In this document: positions 18,102 through 26,942 of the stretch, piece by piece
Numbering within the stretch: position 1 is the stretch's first letter
How the letters are laid out: the number at the start of each line of letters is the position of its first letter
Assembly (NCBI GenBank): GCA_934177485.1
Contig: CAKPPF010000001.1
Span: 186,001-250,000 of the forward strand
From: an uncultured Clostridia bacterium
GTDB lineage: Bacteria > Bacillota > Clostridia > TANB77 > CAG-508
Reading direction: 5' to 3'
DNA length: 64,000 nt
Position numbers and translations under genes: made by a program
The notes under the pieces: generated by a model
Told to the model about the DNA's origin: nothing
Database searches by the model: none
What the model saw: the letters and a program-made list of their open reading frames with translations, nothing else

Positions 18102-18338
18102 ATGCGTATAGATAAGTTTCTAAAGGTATCCAGAGTTATAAAAAGAAGAACAGTTGCAAACGATGCAGCTGATGGTGGCAGAATAAGTGTAAATGGAAGA
18201 GTTGTAAAGCCAAGTTATGAAGTAAAAATAGGAGATATTATTGAAATAAAATTTGGAGATAAAACTTCTAAATTTGAAGTGATAAATGTTCCAGATAAAG
18301 TTGGAAAAGACATGCAAGAATTAATTAAAATATTGTAG
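18102..18338 (+). CDS. rqcP: RqcP (YabO) S4-domain protein of ribosome quality control
   Basis: 78 aa, almost only an S4 domain: MRIDKFLKVSRVIKRRTVAN, then GRISVNGRVVKPSYEVKIGDIIEI. In B. subtilis RqcP binds stalled 50S subunits with RqcH and helps C-terminal alanine tailing. The gene usually lies with yabP/yabQ/divIC in clostridia; here it follows ylmH at 11 bases and is preceded by AAAGGAGAA. Hsp15 (HslR) is the related alternative; size and organism favour RqcP. Confidence 0.85.
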   Translation: MRIDKFLKVSRVIKRRTVANDAADGGRISVNGRVVKPSYEVKIGDIIEIKFGDKTSKFEVINVPDKVGKDMQELIKIL

Positions 18339-18368
18339 GAATAAATTTAATAACTTTGAATATAAATT

Positions 18369-18396
18369 AAAAGCACATTTAAATATGTGCTTTTAT
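18369..18396 (+). terminator. terminator of ylmH-rqcP
   Basis: Perfect arms AAAAGCACAT and ATGTGCTTTT around a short loop, 31 bases after the rqcP stop. Confidence 0.8.
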
Positions 18397-18413
18397 CATT
18401 GTATGAGCAGAAA

Positions 18414-18429
18414 GGGTAGGCACAAGACA
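18414..18429 (+). repeat. degenerate half of the dispersed palindromic repeat, next to a hairpin
   Basis: GGGTAGGCACAAGAC matches the left half of the REP-like repeat. It runs into a separate hairpin, CATATCAC / GTGATATG, at about 18427-18462. Confidence 0.35.
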
Positions 18430-18503
18430 TATCACTACGTGCTTACAAAAAGTGATATGTTTATATATGAGGAAACAATATTTAACAGAAAGGTATTAAA
18501 AAT

Positions 18504-18692
18504 ATGTTTTATGTTCTAAATAAAAATAAAATTATGTCATATACAATTGCATCTTTTATAGTACTTGCATTATTTGCTTTTTCTACAGCAATTATACCGA
18601 ATGAAGATGTATCAGTAATGAAAGTTTCATCAAATATAATTAATGAATCAAATGAAAACGTTATGGAAGATTTTAATAAAAAAGACAAATAA
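18504..18692 (+). CDS. small membrane-anchored protein, unknown
   Basis: 62 aa with one hydrophobic segment at about residues 11-30 and a polar, acidic tail. AGAAAGG precedes the ATG. The N-terminal layout (short basic start, one anchor, then a short extracytoplasmic stretch) recalls the beginning of anchored spore or cell-wall enzymes. It could therefore be a remnant of a longer gene, but no continuing frame is found downstream. Function unknown. Confidence 0.5.
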   Translation: MFYVLNKNKIMSYTIASFIVLALFAFSTAIIPNEDVSVMKVSSNIINESNENVMEDFNKKDK

Positions 18693-18746
18693 ACCTAAAA
18701 AATGGCTTTAAATTAATGAAAAAAATAACATTTTTAACTTTTTATG

Positions 18747-18775
18747 TAGACAAATCCAAAAAAAGGTAGTATAAT
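18747..18775 (+). promoter_or_regulatory. promoter of the SSB-like gene
   Basis: TAGACA (18747-18752), 17 bases, TATAAT (18770-18775), about 90 bases before the TTG start. Confidence 0.65.
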
Positions 18776-18866
18776 AGATAATGACGATACAAAAGTTTGC
18801 ATAAAAATATGCTTTATGAATAAAATACATTAGAAAAAATTATAAGTATATTAGGGAGGAATAAAA

Positions 18867-19556
18867 TTGGATACAAATTATTCAGATAACAACCATTTAG
18901 TATTAGTGGGAAAGGTAACAAGTGAAAAAAGATTTAGTCATGAAACATATGGAGAAAAATTTTACATATTTGACATGGAAGTTTCACGTTTAAGTGATAC
19001 AACAGATATAATACCTATTACAGTATCAGAAAGAATTATAGATGATGAATTACTAACAATAGGAAATAAGCTAATTGTAAGAGGACAATTTAGATCTTAT
19101 AATAGCTACGAAAATGAAAAAAGTAGATTAAAATTAACAGTTTTTGCTAAAGATATTCTTACTGAGGATAAACTTAGTGAAGAAGAATTAGAAGAAGTAA
19201 AAAGAACTTCAAATGAGGTTAGTTTAATTGGTTATATTTGTAAACCACCAATATATAGACAAACACCATTTGGAAGAGAAATTGCAGATATCTTATTAGC
19301 AGTAAACAGAGCATATAATAAATCAGATTACATACCTTCAATTGCATGGGGAAGAAATGCAAGATTTTGCCAAAACTTAGCAACAGGAACTGAAGTTAAA
19401 ATTGTTGGTAGAGTTCAATCTAGAAATTATGAGAAAAAATATGAAGATGGAACAATAGAAAATAAAGTAGCTTATGAAGTATCAATATCAAGTCTTCAAG
19501 TTATTAATGAAGATGATAATACTGAAAAGAGCGAAAATATGGAAGAGGCAGTTTAA
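18867..19556 (+). CDS. tandem OB-fold single-stranded-DNA-binding protein
   Basis: 229 aa protein with two SSB/PriB-like OB domains: residues about 8-100 (LVLVGKVTSEKRFSHETYGE) and about 112-215 (EVSLIGYICKPPIYRQTPFGREIADILLAVNR, then IPSIAWGRNARFCQNLATG). The second domain carries the classical SSB strand pattern, and the C-terminus is acidic. The start is TTG with GGGAGGAATAAAA upstream; no ATG fits. It is not the usual replication SSB (about 150 aa, one OB fold) and is more likely an auxiliary SSB. Confidence 0.8.
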   Translation: MDTNYSDNNHLVLVGKVTSEKRFSHETYGEKFYIFDMEVSRLSDTTDIIPITVSERIIDDELLTIGNKLIVRGQFRSYNSYENEKSRLKLTVFAKDILTEDKLSEEELEEVKRTSNEVSLIGYICKPPIYRQTPFGREIADILLAVNRAYNKSDYIPSIAWGRNARFCQNLATGTEVKIVGRVQSRNYEKKYEDGTIENKVAYEVSISSLQVINEDDNTEKSENMEEAV

Positions 19557-19592
19557 GAAAGCATACTTTCTAAATTATAAATATATATATCG

Positions 19593-19626
19593 AAAAAGAC
19601 TAAGTTTAAACCTTAGTCTTTTTTCG
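19593..19626. terminator. bidirectional terminator between convergent genes
   Basis: AAAAAGACTAAG (19593-19604) pairs with CTTAGTCTTTTT (19612-19623). The hairpin has A and T runs on both sides and overlaps the 3' end of the minus-strand small gene. Confidence 0.8.
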
Positions 19627-19801
19627 TTTCTTCTTTTTTTTCATTATTATCTTTAGATTTTGGAATAACAATTACCTGTTTTTTTTCATCTGAGTCTATA
19701 ATTTTAGGTTTTGCAATATTTAAATGAGTTGAAACATCAGATATTTCTAAATCTTTTCCGTTACCAGAAACTACTTCTATTTTTTTGTTTTCATCACTCA
19801 T
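19613..19801 (-). CDS. small hydrophilic protein, unknown
   Basis: 62 aa, highly charged, no membrane segment, with EVVSGNGKDLEISDVSTHL near the N-terminus and a Lys/Glu-rich tail. AGAGGTGAATTT precedes the ATG on the minus strand, which supports a real gene. The last residues lie within the shared terminator hairpin. I cannot assign a function. Confidence 0.65.
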   Translation of the reverse strand: MSDENKKIEVVSGNGKDLEISDVSTHLNIAKPKIIDSDEKKQVIVIPKSKDNNEKKEETKKD

Positions 19802-19930
19802 AAATTCACCTCTTAATTAGTATATTATTATATTATCATAACAAAAAATAAAAAACAAGACATAAAAAAATATTACTTTAAACATGTTACTAGCTAAGGG
19901 GTTATTTAAAATTAACTGATATCAATACTT

Positions 19931-19954
19931 GGTAGGAACAAGACCTACTCCTAC
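19931..19954 (-). repeat. REP-like palindromic repeat copy
   Basis: On the minus strand it reads GTAG, GAGTAGG, TCTTGTT, CCTACC: the GTAG head plus a diverged stem and loop of the family found seven or more times in this window. Confidence 0.6.
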
Positions 19955-19982
19955 AGAAAAAATAATTAATATAGTGTGTAGA

Positions 19983-20003
19983 GGGCAGGTTTTATGACTG
20001 CCC
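19983..20003 (+). repeat. REP-like palindromic repeat copy
   Basis: Arms GGGCAGG and ACTGCCC around a TTTTATG-type loop. It lies 27 bases from the previous copy in opposite orientation. Confidence 0.6.
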
Positions 20004-20060
20004 GAAACATAATAACCAAAAGTGGTCTGACCATTTTGTTTTCTTAGCATATAAATTAAT

Positions 20061-20089
20061 TTGACTATTTGCTAAAAATAATATAAAAT
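20061..20089 (+). promoter_or_regulatory. promoter of scpB-proS
   Basis: TTGACT (20061-20066) and TAAAAT (20084-20089) with 17 bases between, 32 bases before the scpB ATG. Confidence 0.55.
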
Positions 20090-20120
20090 AGTATATATTA
20101 TTTTAGAGGAAAGTATAATA

Positions 20121-20765
20121 ATGGAAATAGAAAAAATTAAACAAATAATTGAATCAATAATGTTTGCAGTAGGAAGAGATATAAGTGTAAATGAACTTGC
20201 ATCTGTTTTAGAGCTTGCACCAGAAAATATTGAGGAAATTATTGAAAGTATGAGAGTAGAGTTTGACGAAGCAGGAAGAGGAATACAAATAATTAAAGTT
20301 AATAATGGATATCAACTTTGTTCTAGAAAAGAAAATTATGAATATATATATCAAATTATAGATAAAAGAAATAAGCCTAATTTGTCTCAAGCAGCTTTAG
20401 AAACACTTGCAATAATTGCATATAATCCTAAAATTACAAGAGCTGAAATTGAGTCAATAAGAGGTGTTAATTCTGATGGAACAATATACAAATTATTAGA
20501 ACATAATTTGATAGAAGATGTTGGACGTTTGGATGCACCAGGCAGACCAACAACATATGCCACAACAAAAGAATTTTTAAGAATGTTTGGATATTCTTCT
20601 TTAGAAGAACTTCCAGAATTACCAAGATATAAATTAGACGAAAATCAACAAATAGTAATAGATGATTTAGTAACTAATGAAGAGCCAAAAGAAGAAATAG
20701 ACAATGAGGCTCCAATGCCCGAAAGGGAAGAAGAAAATAATAATGAAAACAATGAAAATAATTAA
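20121..20765 (+). CDS. scpB: segregation and condensation protein B
   Basis: Kleisin-associated winged-helix subunit of the SMC-ScpA-ScpB condensin that organises the chromosome. 214 aa with two winged helices: KIKQIIESIMFAVGRDISV, then LSQAALETLAIIAYNPKITRAEIESIRGV and GRLDAPGRPTTYATT. The tail (residues 185-214) is acidic and Asn-rich. No scpA is adjacent. proS starts 15 bases after its stop. Confidence 0.93.
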   Translation: MEIEKIKQIIESIMFAVGRDISVNELASVLELAPENIEEIIESMRVEFDEAGRGIQIIKVNNGYQLCSRKENYEYIYQIIDKRNKPNLSQAALETLAIIAYNPKITRAEIESIRGVNSDGTIYKLLEHNLIEDVGRLDAPGRPTTYATTKEFLRMFGYSSLEELPELPRYKLDENQQIVIDDLVTNEEPKEEIDNEAPMPEREEENNNENNENN

Positions 20766-20780
20766 TTGGAGGAAATAAAA

Positions 20781-22217
20781 ATGGAGAATAATGATTTTGT
20801 TAAAGAAATAACAAATATAGATGAAGATTTTGCACAATGGTATACAGATATAGTATTAAAAGCAGAGCTTGCAGATTATACAGATACAAAAGGATGCATT
20901 GCAATTAAACCATATGGTTATGCAATATGGGAAAACATTCAAAATTACACAGACAAGAAATTTAAGGAAACAGGAGTAGAAAATGTATATTTTCCTGTAT
21001 TAATACCAGAAAGCTTATTACAAAAAGAAAAAGACCATGTAGAAGGCTTTGCACCAGAGGTTGCGTGGGTTACAGAAGCTGGTGGAGAAAAATTAGATGA
21101 AAGATTATGTATAAGACCAACATCTGAAACTATAATATCTACAATGTATTCAAAGTGGCTTAAATCTTGGAGAGATTTACCATTTGTATATAATCAATGG
21201 TGTAGTGTTTTAAGATGGGAAAAGGAAACAAGACCATTTTTAAGATCAAGAGAGTTTTTGTGGCAAGAAGGTCATACAATACATGAGACAGCAAAAGAAG
21301 CAAAAGAGAGAACAATGCAAATGTTAAATGTGTATGCAGATGTTGCAGAAAATTTACTTGCAATACCAGTTATAAAAGGAATAAAAACAGAAAGCGAGAA
21401 ATTTGCTGGAGCTGAAGAAACATACACAATTGAAAGTATGATGCATGATGGAAGAGCTTTACAATCTGCAACTTCACATTACTTTGGGCAAAACTTTACT
21501 AAACCATTTGATATAAAATTCCAAAATAGAGATGGAAAAGAAGAATATGCTTATCAAACTTCTTGGGGAAGTTCTACTAGATTAATTGGGGCATTAATTA
21601 TGGCACATGGAGATAACAGAGGACTTAAATTACCACCAAGGGTTGCACCAGTCCAAGTGGTTATAGTACCAATTGCACAACATAAAGCAGGGGTATTAGA
21701 TAAAGTTTATGAAATAAAGAATAGTTTATCAAGTGAATTTAGAATAAAAGTAGACGATAGAGATAAATACTCACCAGGTTATAAATTTAATTATTGGGAA
21801 ATGAAAGGTGTACCAATAAGACTAGAAATGGGACCAAGAGACATCGAAAATGGAGAATGTATTTTAGTAAGAAGAGATACAGCAGAGAAAATTACAGTTA
21901 AATTGGATAATTTAAAAGAAGAAATAGGCAAAATGCTTGATAGCATTCACAACAATATGTTTGAAGAATGTAAAACTAGACTAAAAGAAAAAACAACAGT
22001 TGCACTTGACTTGGATGAATTTAAGAATTCTATGGAAACAAATCAAGGATTTATAAAAGCTATGTGGTGTGGAGATGAAGAGTGCGAAAACAAAATAAGA
22101 GAAATTACAGGAGCTAAATCTAGATGTATGCCTTTTGAACAAGAAAAAATATCAGACAAATGTGTATGTTGTGGAAAACCAGCTGATAAAATGGTAGTTT
22201 GGGGAAAACAATATTAA
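20781..22217 (+). CDS. proS: prolyl-tRNA synthetase (short, archaeal/eukaryotic-like type)
   Basis: Charges tRNA-Pro. The start is the ATG at 20781; the longer frame begins at a TTG inside the GGAGG ribosome site. 478 aa, lacking the editing insertion of the long bacterial form. Class II motif 2 (FLRSREFLWQEGHT) and motif 3 (GDNRGLKLPPRVAPVQVV) are present. The C-terminal zinc-binding module (CGDEECENK...KCVCCGKPADK) is typical of this type. No T-box leader is visible; it is read with scpB. Confidence 0.95.
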   Translation: MENNDFVKEITNIDEDFAQWYTDIVLKAELADYTDTKGCIAIKPYGYAIWENIQNYTDKKFKETGVENVYFPVLIPESLLQKEKDHVEGFAPEVAWVTEAGGEKLDERLCIRPTSETIISTMYSKWLKSWRDLPFVYNQWCSVLRWEKETRPFLRSREFLWQEGHTIHETAKEAKERTMQMLNVYADVAENLLAIPVIKGIKTESEKFAGAEETYTIESMMHDGRALQSATSHYFGQNFTKPFDIKFQNRDGKEEYAYQTSWGSSTRLIGALIMAHGDNRGLKLPPRVAPVQVVIVPIAQHKAGVLDKVYEIKNSLSSEFRIKVDDRDKYSPGYKFNYWEMKGVPIRLEMGPRDIENGECILVRRDTAEKITVKLDNLKEEIGKMLDSIHNNMFEECKTRLKEKTTVALDLDEFKNSMETNQGFIKAMWCGDEECENKIREITGAKSRCMPFEQEKISDKCVCCGKPADKMVVWGKQY

Positions 22218-22233
22218 AAAAAATAATAAAAAC

Positions 22234-22281
22234 AAAAATCACTTCATAATATTAAATAGTATATATTATGAGGTGATTTTT
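22234..22281 (+). promoter_or_regulatory. terminator-like hairpin that encloses the ribosome site of the cysteine desulfurase
   Basis: The 19-base arm at 22234-22252 pairs with 22263-22281 (18 Watson-Crick pairs and one G-U). The 3' arm contains the GAGGTG ribosome site and ends in five T, 3 bases before the ATG. It can serve as the proS terminator and would hide the next gene's ribosome site in any read-through RNA. Confidence 0.75.
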
Positions 22282-22284
22282 ACT

Positions 22285-23427
22285 ATGGAAAGATTAATCT
22301 ATTTGGATCATGGAGCAACAACAAGAGTAGACGAAAGAGTATTAAATAAAATGATACCATATTACAGTTTAAACTTTGGCAATCCATCTTCGGTTTATTT
22401 TATTGGAAGAAGAAATAAAAGAGTAATAGAAGAAGCAAGACAAAATGTCGCAAGTTGTCTTGGTGCAAAACAAAAAGAAATATATTTTACAAGCTGTGGA
22501 AGTGAAAGCGATAATTTAGCCTTAAAAGGTGTTGCATATGCAAATTCATCAAGAGGAAAACATATTATAACTTCCAAGATAGAACATTCTGCAATATTAA
22601 ATACTTGTGCAACGCTAGAAAGACAAGGCTTTAAAGTATCATATCTAAATGTAGATTGTAACGGAGTGATTAATCTAGAAGAATTAGAAAATTCTATAAC
22701 TCAAGATACTATCTTAATTAGTATAATGTTTGCTAATAATGAAATTGGAACAATTGAACCAATAGAAAAAATAAGTCAAATTGCAAAAAAACATAATGTA
22801 TATTTTCATACAGATGCGGTTCAAGCAGTTGGAAATGTAAGAATAAATGTAGACGAATTAGGTATTGATTTACTATCTATGTCAGCTCATAAGTTTTATG
22901 GCCCCAAAGGAGTTGGAGCACTATATGTTAGAGATGGAATAAATTTTGAAAGAATACAAGATGGCGGAGGACAAGAAAAAGGCAAAAGAAGTGGAACAGA
23001 AAATGTTGCAGGAATAGTAGGACTATGTACAGCTATTCAATATGCCTATAAAGAGTTTGATTTCAATAATACTAAAGTTACAGCATTAAGAAATTATTTT
23101 ATAAATAACTTAATAAAGCAGTTTAATAATGTAAAAATAAATGGAGATTTAAATAATAGATTACCTGGTAATGTTAATGTTTCTTTTGACGGAATTGATG
23201 GAGAACAATTGTTATTAAAATTAGATGAATACGGAATTTGTGCTTCTAGTGCATCGGCTTGCAGTACAGGAAGTAGTAAACCATCACATGTATTAACAGC
23301 AATTGGTTTAACTAAAGAACAAGCAGCAGGTACAGTAAGATTTACACTTGGAAAAGAAAACACACAAAGTGATATTGATTATACAATTAGAACAATTTTG
23401 AATACCACTTATAACAATAAAAAATAA
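22285..23427 (+). CDS. cysteine desulfurase (NifS/IscS family)
   Basis: PLP enzyme that takes sulfur from cysteine for Fe-S clusters or tRNA thiolation. I use ATG 22285, not the in-frame GTG 22273 that lies inside the ribosome site. 380 aa with IYLDHGATTRV-like start, SGSESDN-type motif (CGSESDNLALKG), HTDAVQAVGN and the PLP lysine in MSAHKFYGPKGVGALYV. The sulfur-carrying Cys lies in SSASACSTGSSKPSHVL. No iscU is adjacent, so the acceptor cannot be named. Confidence 0.93.
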   Translation: MERLIYLDHGATTRVDERVLNKMIPYYSLNFGNPSSVYFIGRRNKRVIEEARQNVASCLGAKQKEIYFTSCGSESDNLALKGVAYANSSRGKHIITSKIEHSAILNTCATLERQGFKVSYLNVDCNGVINLEELENSITQDTILISIMFANNEIGTIEPIEKISQIAKKHNVYFHTDAVQAVGNVRINVDELGIDLLSMSAHKFYGPKGVGALYVRDGINFERIQDGGGQEKGKRSGTENVAGIVGLCTAIQYAYKEFDFNNTKVTALRNYFINNLIKQFNNVKINGDLNNRLPGNVNVSFDGIDGEQLLLKLDEYGICASSASACSTGSSKPSHVLTAIGLTKEQAAGTVRFTLGKENTQSDIDYTIRTILNTTYNNKK

Positions 23428-23434
23428 AAAACTC

Positions 23435-23463
23435 TTTAAAATTAGTTAACATTATGCTATAAT
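23435..23463 (+). promoter_or_regulatory. promoter of the sortase gene
   Basis: TTTAAA (23435-23440), 17 bases, TATAAT (23458-23463), just before GGGAGAAAA and the ATG. Confidence 0.6.
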
Positions 23464-23485
23464 ATTAACTAGGGAGAAAATACAT

Positions 23486-24271
23486 ATGAATCAGATTTTA
23501 ATTAGTGAAAAAGTATATGTAACACCAGAGCTAAAAAAGAAAAAGAAATTATACAAGTTTAACTTTGTAATTTCAATAATTCTTATAATAGCTCTATTTA
23601 GCTACTATGTTTATGCAGAATATGATAGAAGTGCATCAGATAAATCAGAAGAAATACTTTCACAATTATCAGTAGTTGAAGATAAAACAGTAGCAGATAA
23701 AACAATGAAAATCGAGGATAATGTATTAGTTGTGGTTTTAGACGATATTGAGGAAGATGATACTGAAGAAGTTAATATAAATGAGTTAATAGAAGCAAAT
23801 AAGAATGCAAGTTCAAAAATTGATACCAAAACATATAACACAAAAAATGGTGCTGCTTATACTACAGTAGCAGTTGTTGAAATACCTAAAATTGATATTA
23901 CATATCCTGTTATATATAGCAAAGATACAAGCGGTAAAGCTGTTGAAGATTTATTAAAAATATCTGTTGTTAAATATTGGGGACCTGAAGCAAATAAACC
24001 AGGAAATTTCTGTATAGTTGGACATAATTATCATAATAAAAGATTCTTTAGTAAAGCATCAACTTTAGAAAATGGTGATAGTATATACTTAACTGATACT
24101 AATAACAAAACATTAGAATATAAAGTATATGCTAATTATGTAGTAGAACCAGAAGACTTAAAATGTACTAGTCAATTGACAAATGGTGGAACTGAATTAA
24201 CTTTAATAACTTGTACAATGACAGGTAAACAAAGAACAATTATAAAAGCGAAAGCTGTAAATGTAAAATAA
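23486..24271 (+). CDS. sortase (class B/D-like transpeptidase)
   Basis: Membrane-anchored cysteine transpeptidase that joins LPxTG-type proteins to peptidoglycan. 261 aa with one N-terminal membrane segment (residues 25-44), a long acidic stalk (residues 50-120) and a catalytic domain with His180 (IVGHNYH), Cys243 (TLITCT) and Arg250. The short domain and the signature TLITCTxxGKQR suggest class D or B. No sortase substrate is visible nearby, but the next gene is a cell-wall hydrolase. Confidence 0.9.
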   Translation: MNQILISEKVYVTPELKKKKKLYKFNFVISIILIIALFSYYVYAEYDRSASDKSEEILSQLSVVEDKTVADKTMKIEDNVLVVVLDDIEEDDTEEVNINELIEANKNASSKIDTKTYNTKNGAAYTTVAVVEIPKIDITYPVIYSKDTSGKAVEDLLKISVVKYWGPEANKPGNFCIVGHNYHNKRFFSKASTLENGDSIYLTDTNNKTLEYKVYANYVVEPEDLKCTSQLTNGGTELTLITCTMTGKQRTIIKAKAVNVK

Positions 24272-24314
24272 ATATAAATTGGTAAATTAATGTAAATTAA
24301 TCACTTTAATTGAA

Positions 24315-24352
24315 ACCTCCTAGAAATTATGTTAACATAATTTCTAGGAGGT
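24315..24352 (+). promoter_or_regulatory. perfect 38-bp palindrome enclosing the ribosome site of the glucosaminidase
   Basis: 24315-24333 and 24334-24352 are exact inverted copies without spacer. The right half contains AGGAGGT, followed by TGTTTTT and the GTG start at 24359. As RNA it forms a very stable hairpin that buries the ribosome site; as DNA it is also a perfect operator-like palindrome. Confidence 0.75.
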
Positions 24353-24358
24353 GTTTTT

Positions 24359-25939
24359 GTGAAGATAGGTAAAGTTTTATTAAAAATAATAAGTTTTATA
24401 TTATTAACTAGTTTATTAATATCACTTACTATACCAACAATATCCAATGCGTCTAGCTTAACCGACTCAGCCAAAAAAAATATATTTAAAACCGTAGAAG
24501 ATATCGAGACTAATTTTGATGAAAATAGATACCCAGGATATAAAGAAAAATTGCTAGCTTTGAAGAAAAGTAATCCTAATTGGAAATTTACTATTTACTA
24601 CACAGGTATAGACTGGAAAACAGCAGTAAATAACGAAGCTAAAGGATTACATAGTAGGAGCCTAGTTCAAGGAAAAAGTGGGGAATGGCTTTGCGAAACA
24701 TGTGGAACAAAAGTCTATGATGCAGGTGGATGGATGTGTGCTTCTGAAAAAGCGGTAGCATATTTAATGGATGCAAGAAATTATTTAAATGTAAGCAATA
24801 TATTTCAATTTGAAGAATTATCTTATAGACCAGACTCATATACATTAGATGGAATTGAAAAAGTTTTAAATGGAACATTTATGTATAAGAAAAATATAAG
24901 AGAATATTATAGTGAAGAAAGTTTTGAAAACATTACATTTTCAGAGGCAATTATGCAAGCAGCAAACAAAAGTGGTGTAAGCCCATATTACTTAGCATCA
25001 AGGATTAGACAAGAAGTTGGAGTAAATGGCTCTGGATCTACATCTGGAAAATACGAGGGATATGAGGGATATTATAATTTTTACAATATTGGAGCAAATA
25101 GTGGAACAGATCCTATTGGAAATGGTTTAAAATATGCTGAAAATGTATCAACAGGAAAATATTTATTACCTTGGAATGATCCTGTAAAATCTATAAAGGG
25201 GGGAGCAATTTGGATTGCATCCAATTATATTGGAATAGGACAAGATACATTATATTTTCAGAAATTTGATGTAGTAAGCAATGGAACAAGTTTTTATAAT
25301 CATCAATATATGCAAAATATATTTGCAGCTAAAAATGAGGGAATAACTACATATAATACATATAGTAAATTAGGATTACTAGACAATAATTACAATTTTA
25401 TAATACCAGTATATGAAAATATGCCAAAAGAGCTTTCAAAGGAACCATCATCATATGTAAAAACAAACGAAGTAAAAGCCATGGTAAAAGTTGATTATTT
25501 ACTACTACGAAAAAGCCCCGGAACTTCTGGAGCTAAAATAGCAAGTTTACCTAGAGGTACTATAGTAACATGTTTAGAAGAGAATGCAGCATATAAAAAC
25601 GGATATCATTGGGACAAGGTAAAATTATCAAATGGGACAGTTGGATATATGGCATCAAGACATTTAGAGTTAGTATCTGGTAGAACAACAAATAATGATA
25701 CAAGTACAAGCAATAATAATAGTTCATCATATGTAAAAGCAAAAGTAAATATTAAAAATGTAAATGTACGAAAAAGTCCAGGAACTTCAGGAAAAAGAAT
25801 AAAAACAATATCAAAAGGAACAGTAGTAACATGCTTAGAAGAAAACGCAGCATACAAAAATGGCTATCACTGGGATAGAGTAAAATTGTCAAATGGAACT
25901 ATTGGATATATTGCATCAAGATATTTAACAAGAATTTAA
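24359..25939 (+). CDS. secreted beta-N-acetylglucosaminidase with two SH3 domains
   Basis: 526 aa peptidoglycan hydrolase. It has a signal peptide (residues 1-31, cleavage after SNA), a glucosaminidase domain (residues about 120-340, with FSEAIMQAANKSGVSPYYLASRIRQEVG carrying the likely catalytic Glu) and two bacterial SH3 repeats near residues 375-440 and 460-526 (VDYLLLRKSPGTSG and NVNVRKSPGTSG). A Cys-pair insert (CETCGTKVYDAGGWMC) sits near residue 115. The start is GTG. Likely used in growth, cell separation or sporulation wall turnover. Confidence 0.88.
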   Translation: MKIGKVLLKIISFILLTSLLISLTIPTISNASSLTDSAKKNIFKTVEDIETNFDENRYPGYKEKLLALKKSNPNWKFTIYYTGIDWKTAVNNEAKGLHSRSLVQGKSGEWLCETCGTKVYDAGGWMCASEKAVAYLMDARNYLNVSNIFQFEELSYRPDSYTLDGIEKVLNGTFMYKKNIREYYSEESFENITFSEAIMQAANKSGVSPYYLASRIRQEVGVNGSGSTSGKYEGYEGYYNFYNIGANSGTDPIGNGLKYAENVSTGKYLLPWNDPVKSIKGGAIWIASNYIGIGQDTLYFQKFDVVSNGTSFYNHQYMQNIFAAKNEGITTYNTYSKLGLLDNNYNFIIPVYENMPKELSKEPSSYVKTNEVKAMVKVDYLLLRKSPGTSGAKIASLPRGTIVTCLEENAAYKNGYHWDKVKLSNGTVGYMASRHLELVSGRTTNNDTSTSNNNSSSYVKAKVNIKNVNVRKSPGTSGKRIKTISKGTVVTCLEENAAYKNGYHWDRVKLSNGTIGYIASRYLTRI

Positions 25940-25955
25940 AATTTTGAAAGTTTTA

Positions 25956-25991
25956 AAAAAACATCTCATATAATATTATGAGGTGTTTTTT
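25956..25991 (+). promoter_or_regulatory. terminator-like hairpin enclosing the dapA ribosome site
   Basis: The arm 25956-25970 pairs with 25977-25991 (15 pairs, one G-U). The 3' arm carries GAGGTG and six T and abuts the ATG at 25992. It lies 17 bases after the glucosaminidase stop. Confidence 0.75.
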
Positions 25992-26888
25992 ATGAAAGAT
26001 ATAATTTTTAAAGGCTGTGCTACAGCAATAGTTACGCCATTTGATGAGAATAACAATGTTAATTATGAAGAATTTAAAAAAATTGTTAATTATCAAATTG
26101 ATAACGGTGTTAATGGAATAGTAGTTTGTGGTACAACAGGAGAAGCAGCAACAATGACAAAAGAAGAAAAAGAAGAACTAATAAAATATTGTGTAAAAAT
26201 AGTAAACAAAAGAGTACCAGTAATTGCAGGAATAGGAAGCAATAACACAAAACAAGTTTTAGAAAATGAGGACTTCGCAAACAATATTGGTGTGGACGGA
26301 TTACTTGTGGTAACACCATATTATAACAAAACAACTCAAAAAGGATTAATAGAACATTATAAAATAATTGCTCAAAACACTGATTTACCAATAATTTTGT
26401 ATAATGTACCTGGTAGGACGGGAGTTGATATTAAACCAGATACATACTTTGAATTATCAAAAATAGAAAATATAGTAGCAACAAAAGAAGCAAGCGGAGA
26501 TATATCTAAAATATTAAAAATAAGAGACTTATGTGGAGAAAATTTAAATATTTATTCTGGAAATGATGACCAGATTGTACCAATACTATCTTTAGGAGGA
26601 ATAGGAGTTATATCTGTACTTTCGAATATTTTACCGAAATATACATCAGACATAACAAAATACTATTTTGAAAACGAAACTAACAAAGCAATGAATATGC
26701 AAATAGAAGCATCAAAATTTATATCAGCTTTATTTAAAGAAGTAAATCCGATACCAATAAAAGCAATAATGAATAGTTATGGATTTAACTGCGGAAATCC
26801 AAGACTACCATTAATAGAATGTAGCCAAAAACTTCAAGAAGAATTAATTGACTTGCTTGGAAAATTATTAAAAACAAGTAATAAATAG
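25992..26888 (+). CDS. dapA: 4-hydroxy-tetrahydrodipicolinate synthase
   Basis: Condenses pyruvate and aspartate semialdehyde in the lysine/DAP pathway; a later intermediate also supplies dipicolinate for spores. 298 aa from ATG 25992 (the GTG upstream lies in the ribosome site). It has GTTGEAATM, the Tyr-bearing YNVPGRTGV and the Schiff-base Lys in ATKEASGD. It stands alone, without dapB. The DAP-type MurE later in the window fits the need for its product. Confidence 0.95.
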   Translation: MKDIIFKGCATAIVTPFDENNNVNYEEFKKIVNYQIDNGVNGIVVCGTTGEAATMTKEEKEELIKYCVKIVNKRVPVIAGIGSNNTKQVLENEDFANNIGVDGLLVVTPYYNKTTQKGLIEHYKIIAQNTDLPIILYNVPGRTGVDIKPDTYFELSKIENIVATKEASGDISKILKIRDLCGENLNIYSGNDDQIVPILSLGGIGVISVLSNILPKYTSDITKYYFENETNKAMNMQIEASKFISALFKEVNPIPIKAIMNSYGFNCGNPRLPLIECSQKLQEELIDLLGKLLKTSNK

Positions 26889-26942
26889 CATTTTCCTATT
26901 AAGTACAGAAAATCTTCGATTTTTCCTATTCAACAAAAAAAC

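Larger units (their letters stand above)
19802..20060. other. intergenic region holding two palindromic repeats
   Basis: About 300 bases before scpB. Apart from the two repeat copies at 19931-19954 and 19983-20003 and the scpB promoter, I see no coding or structured element. Confidence 0.55.
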
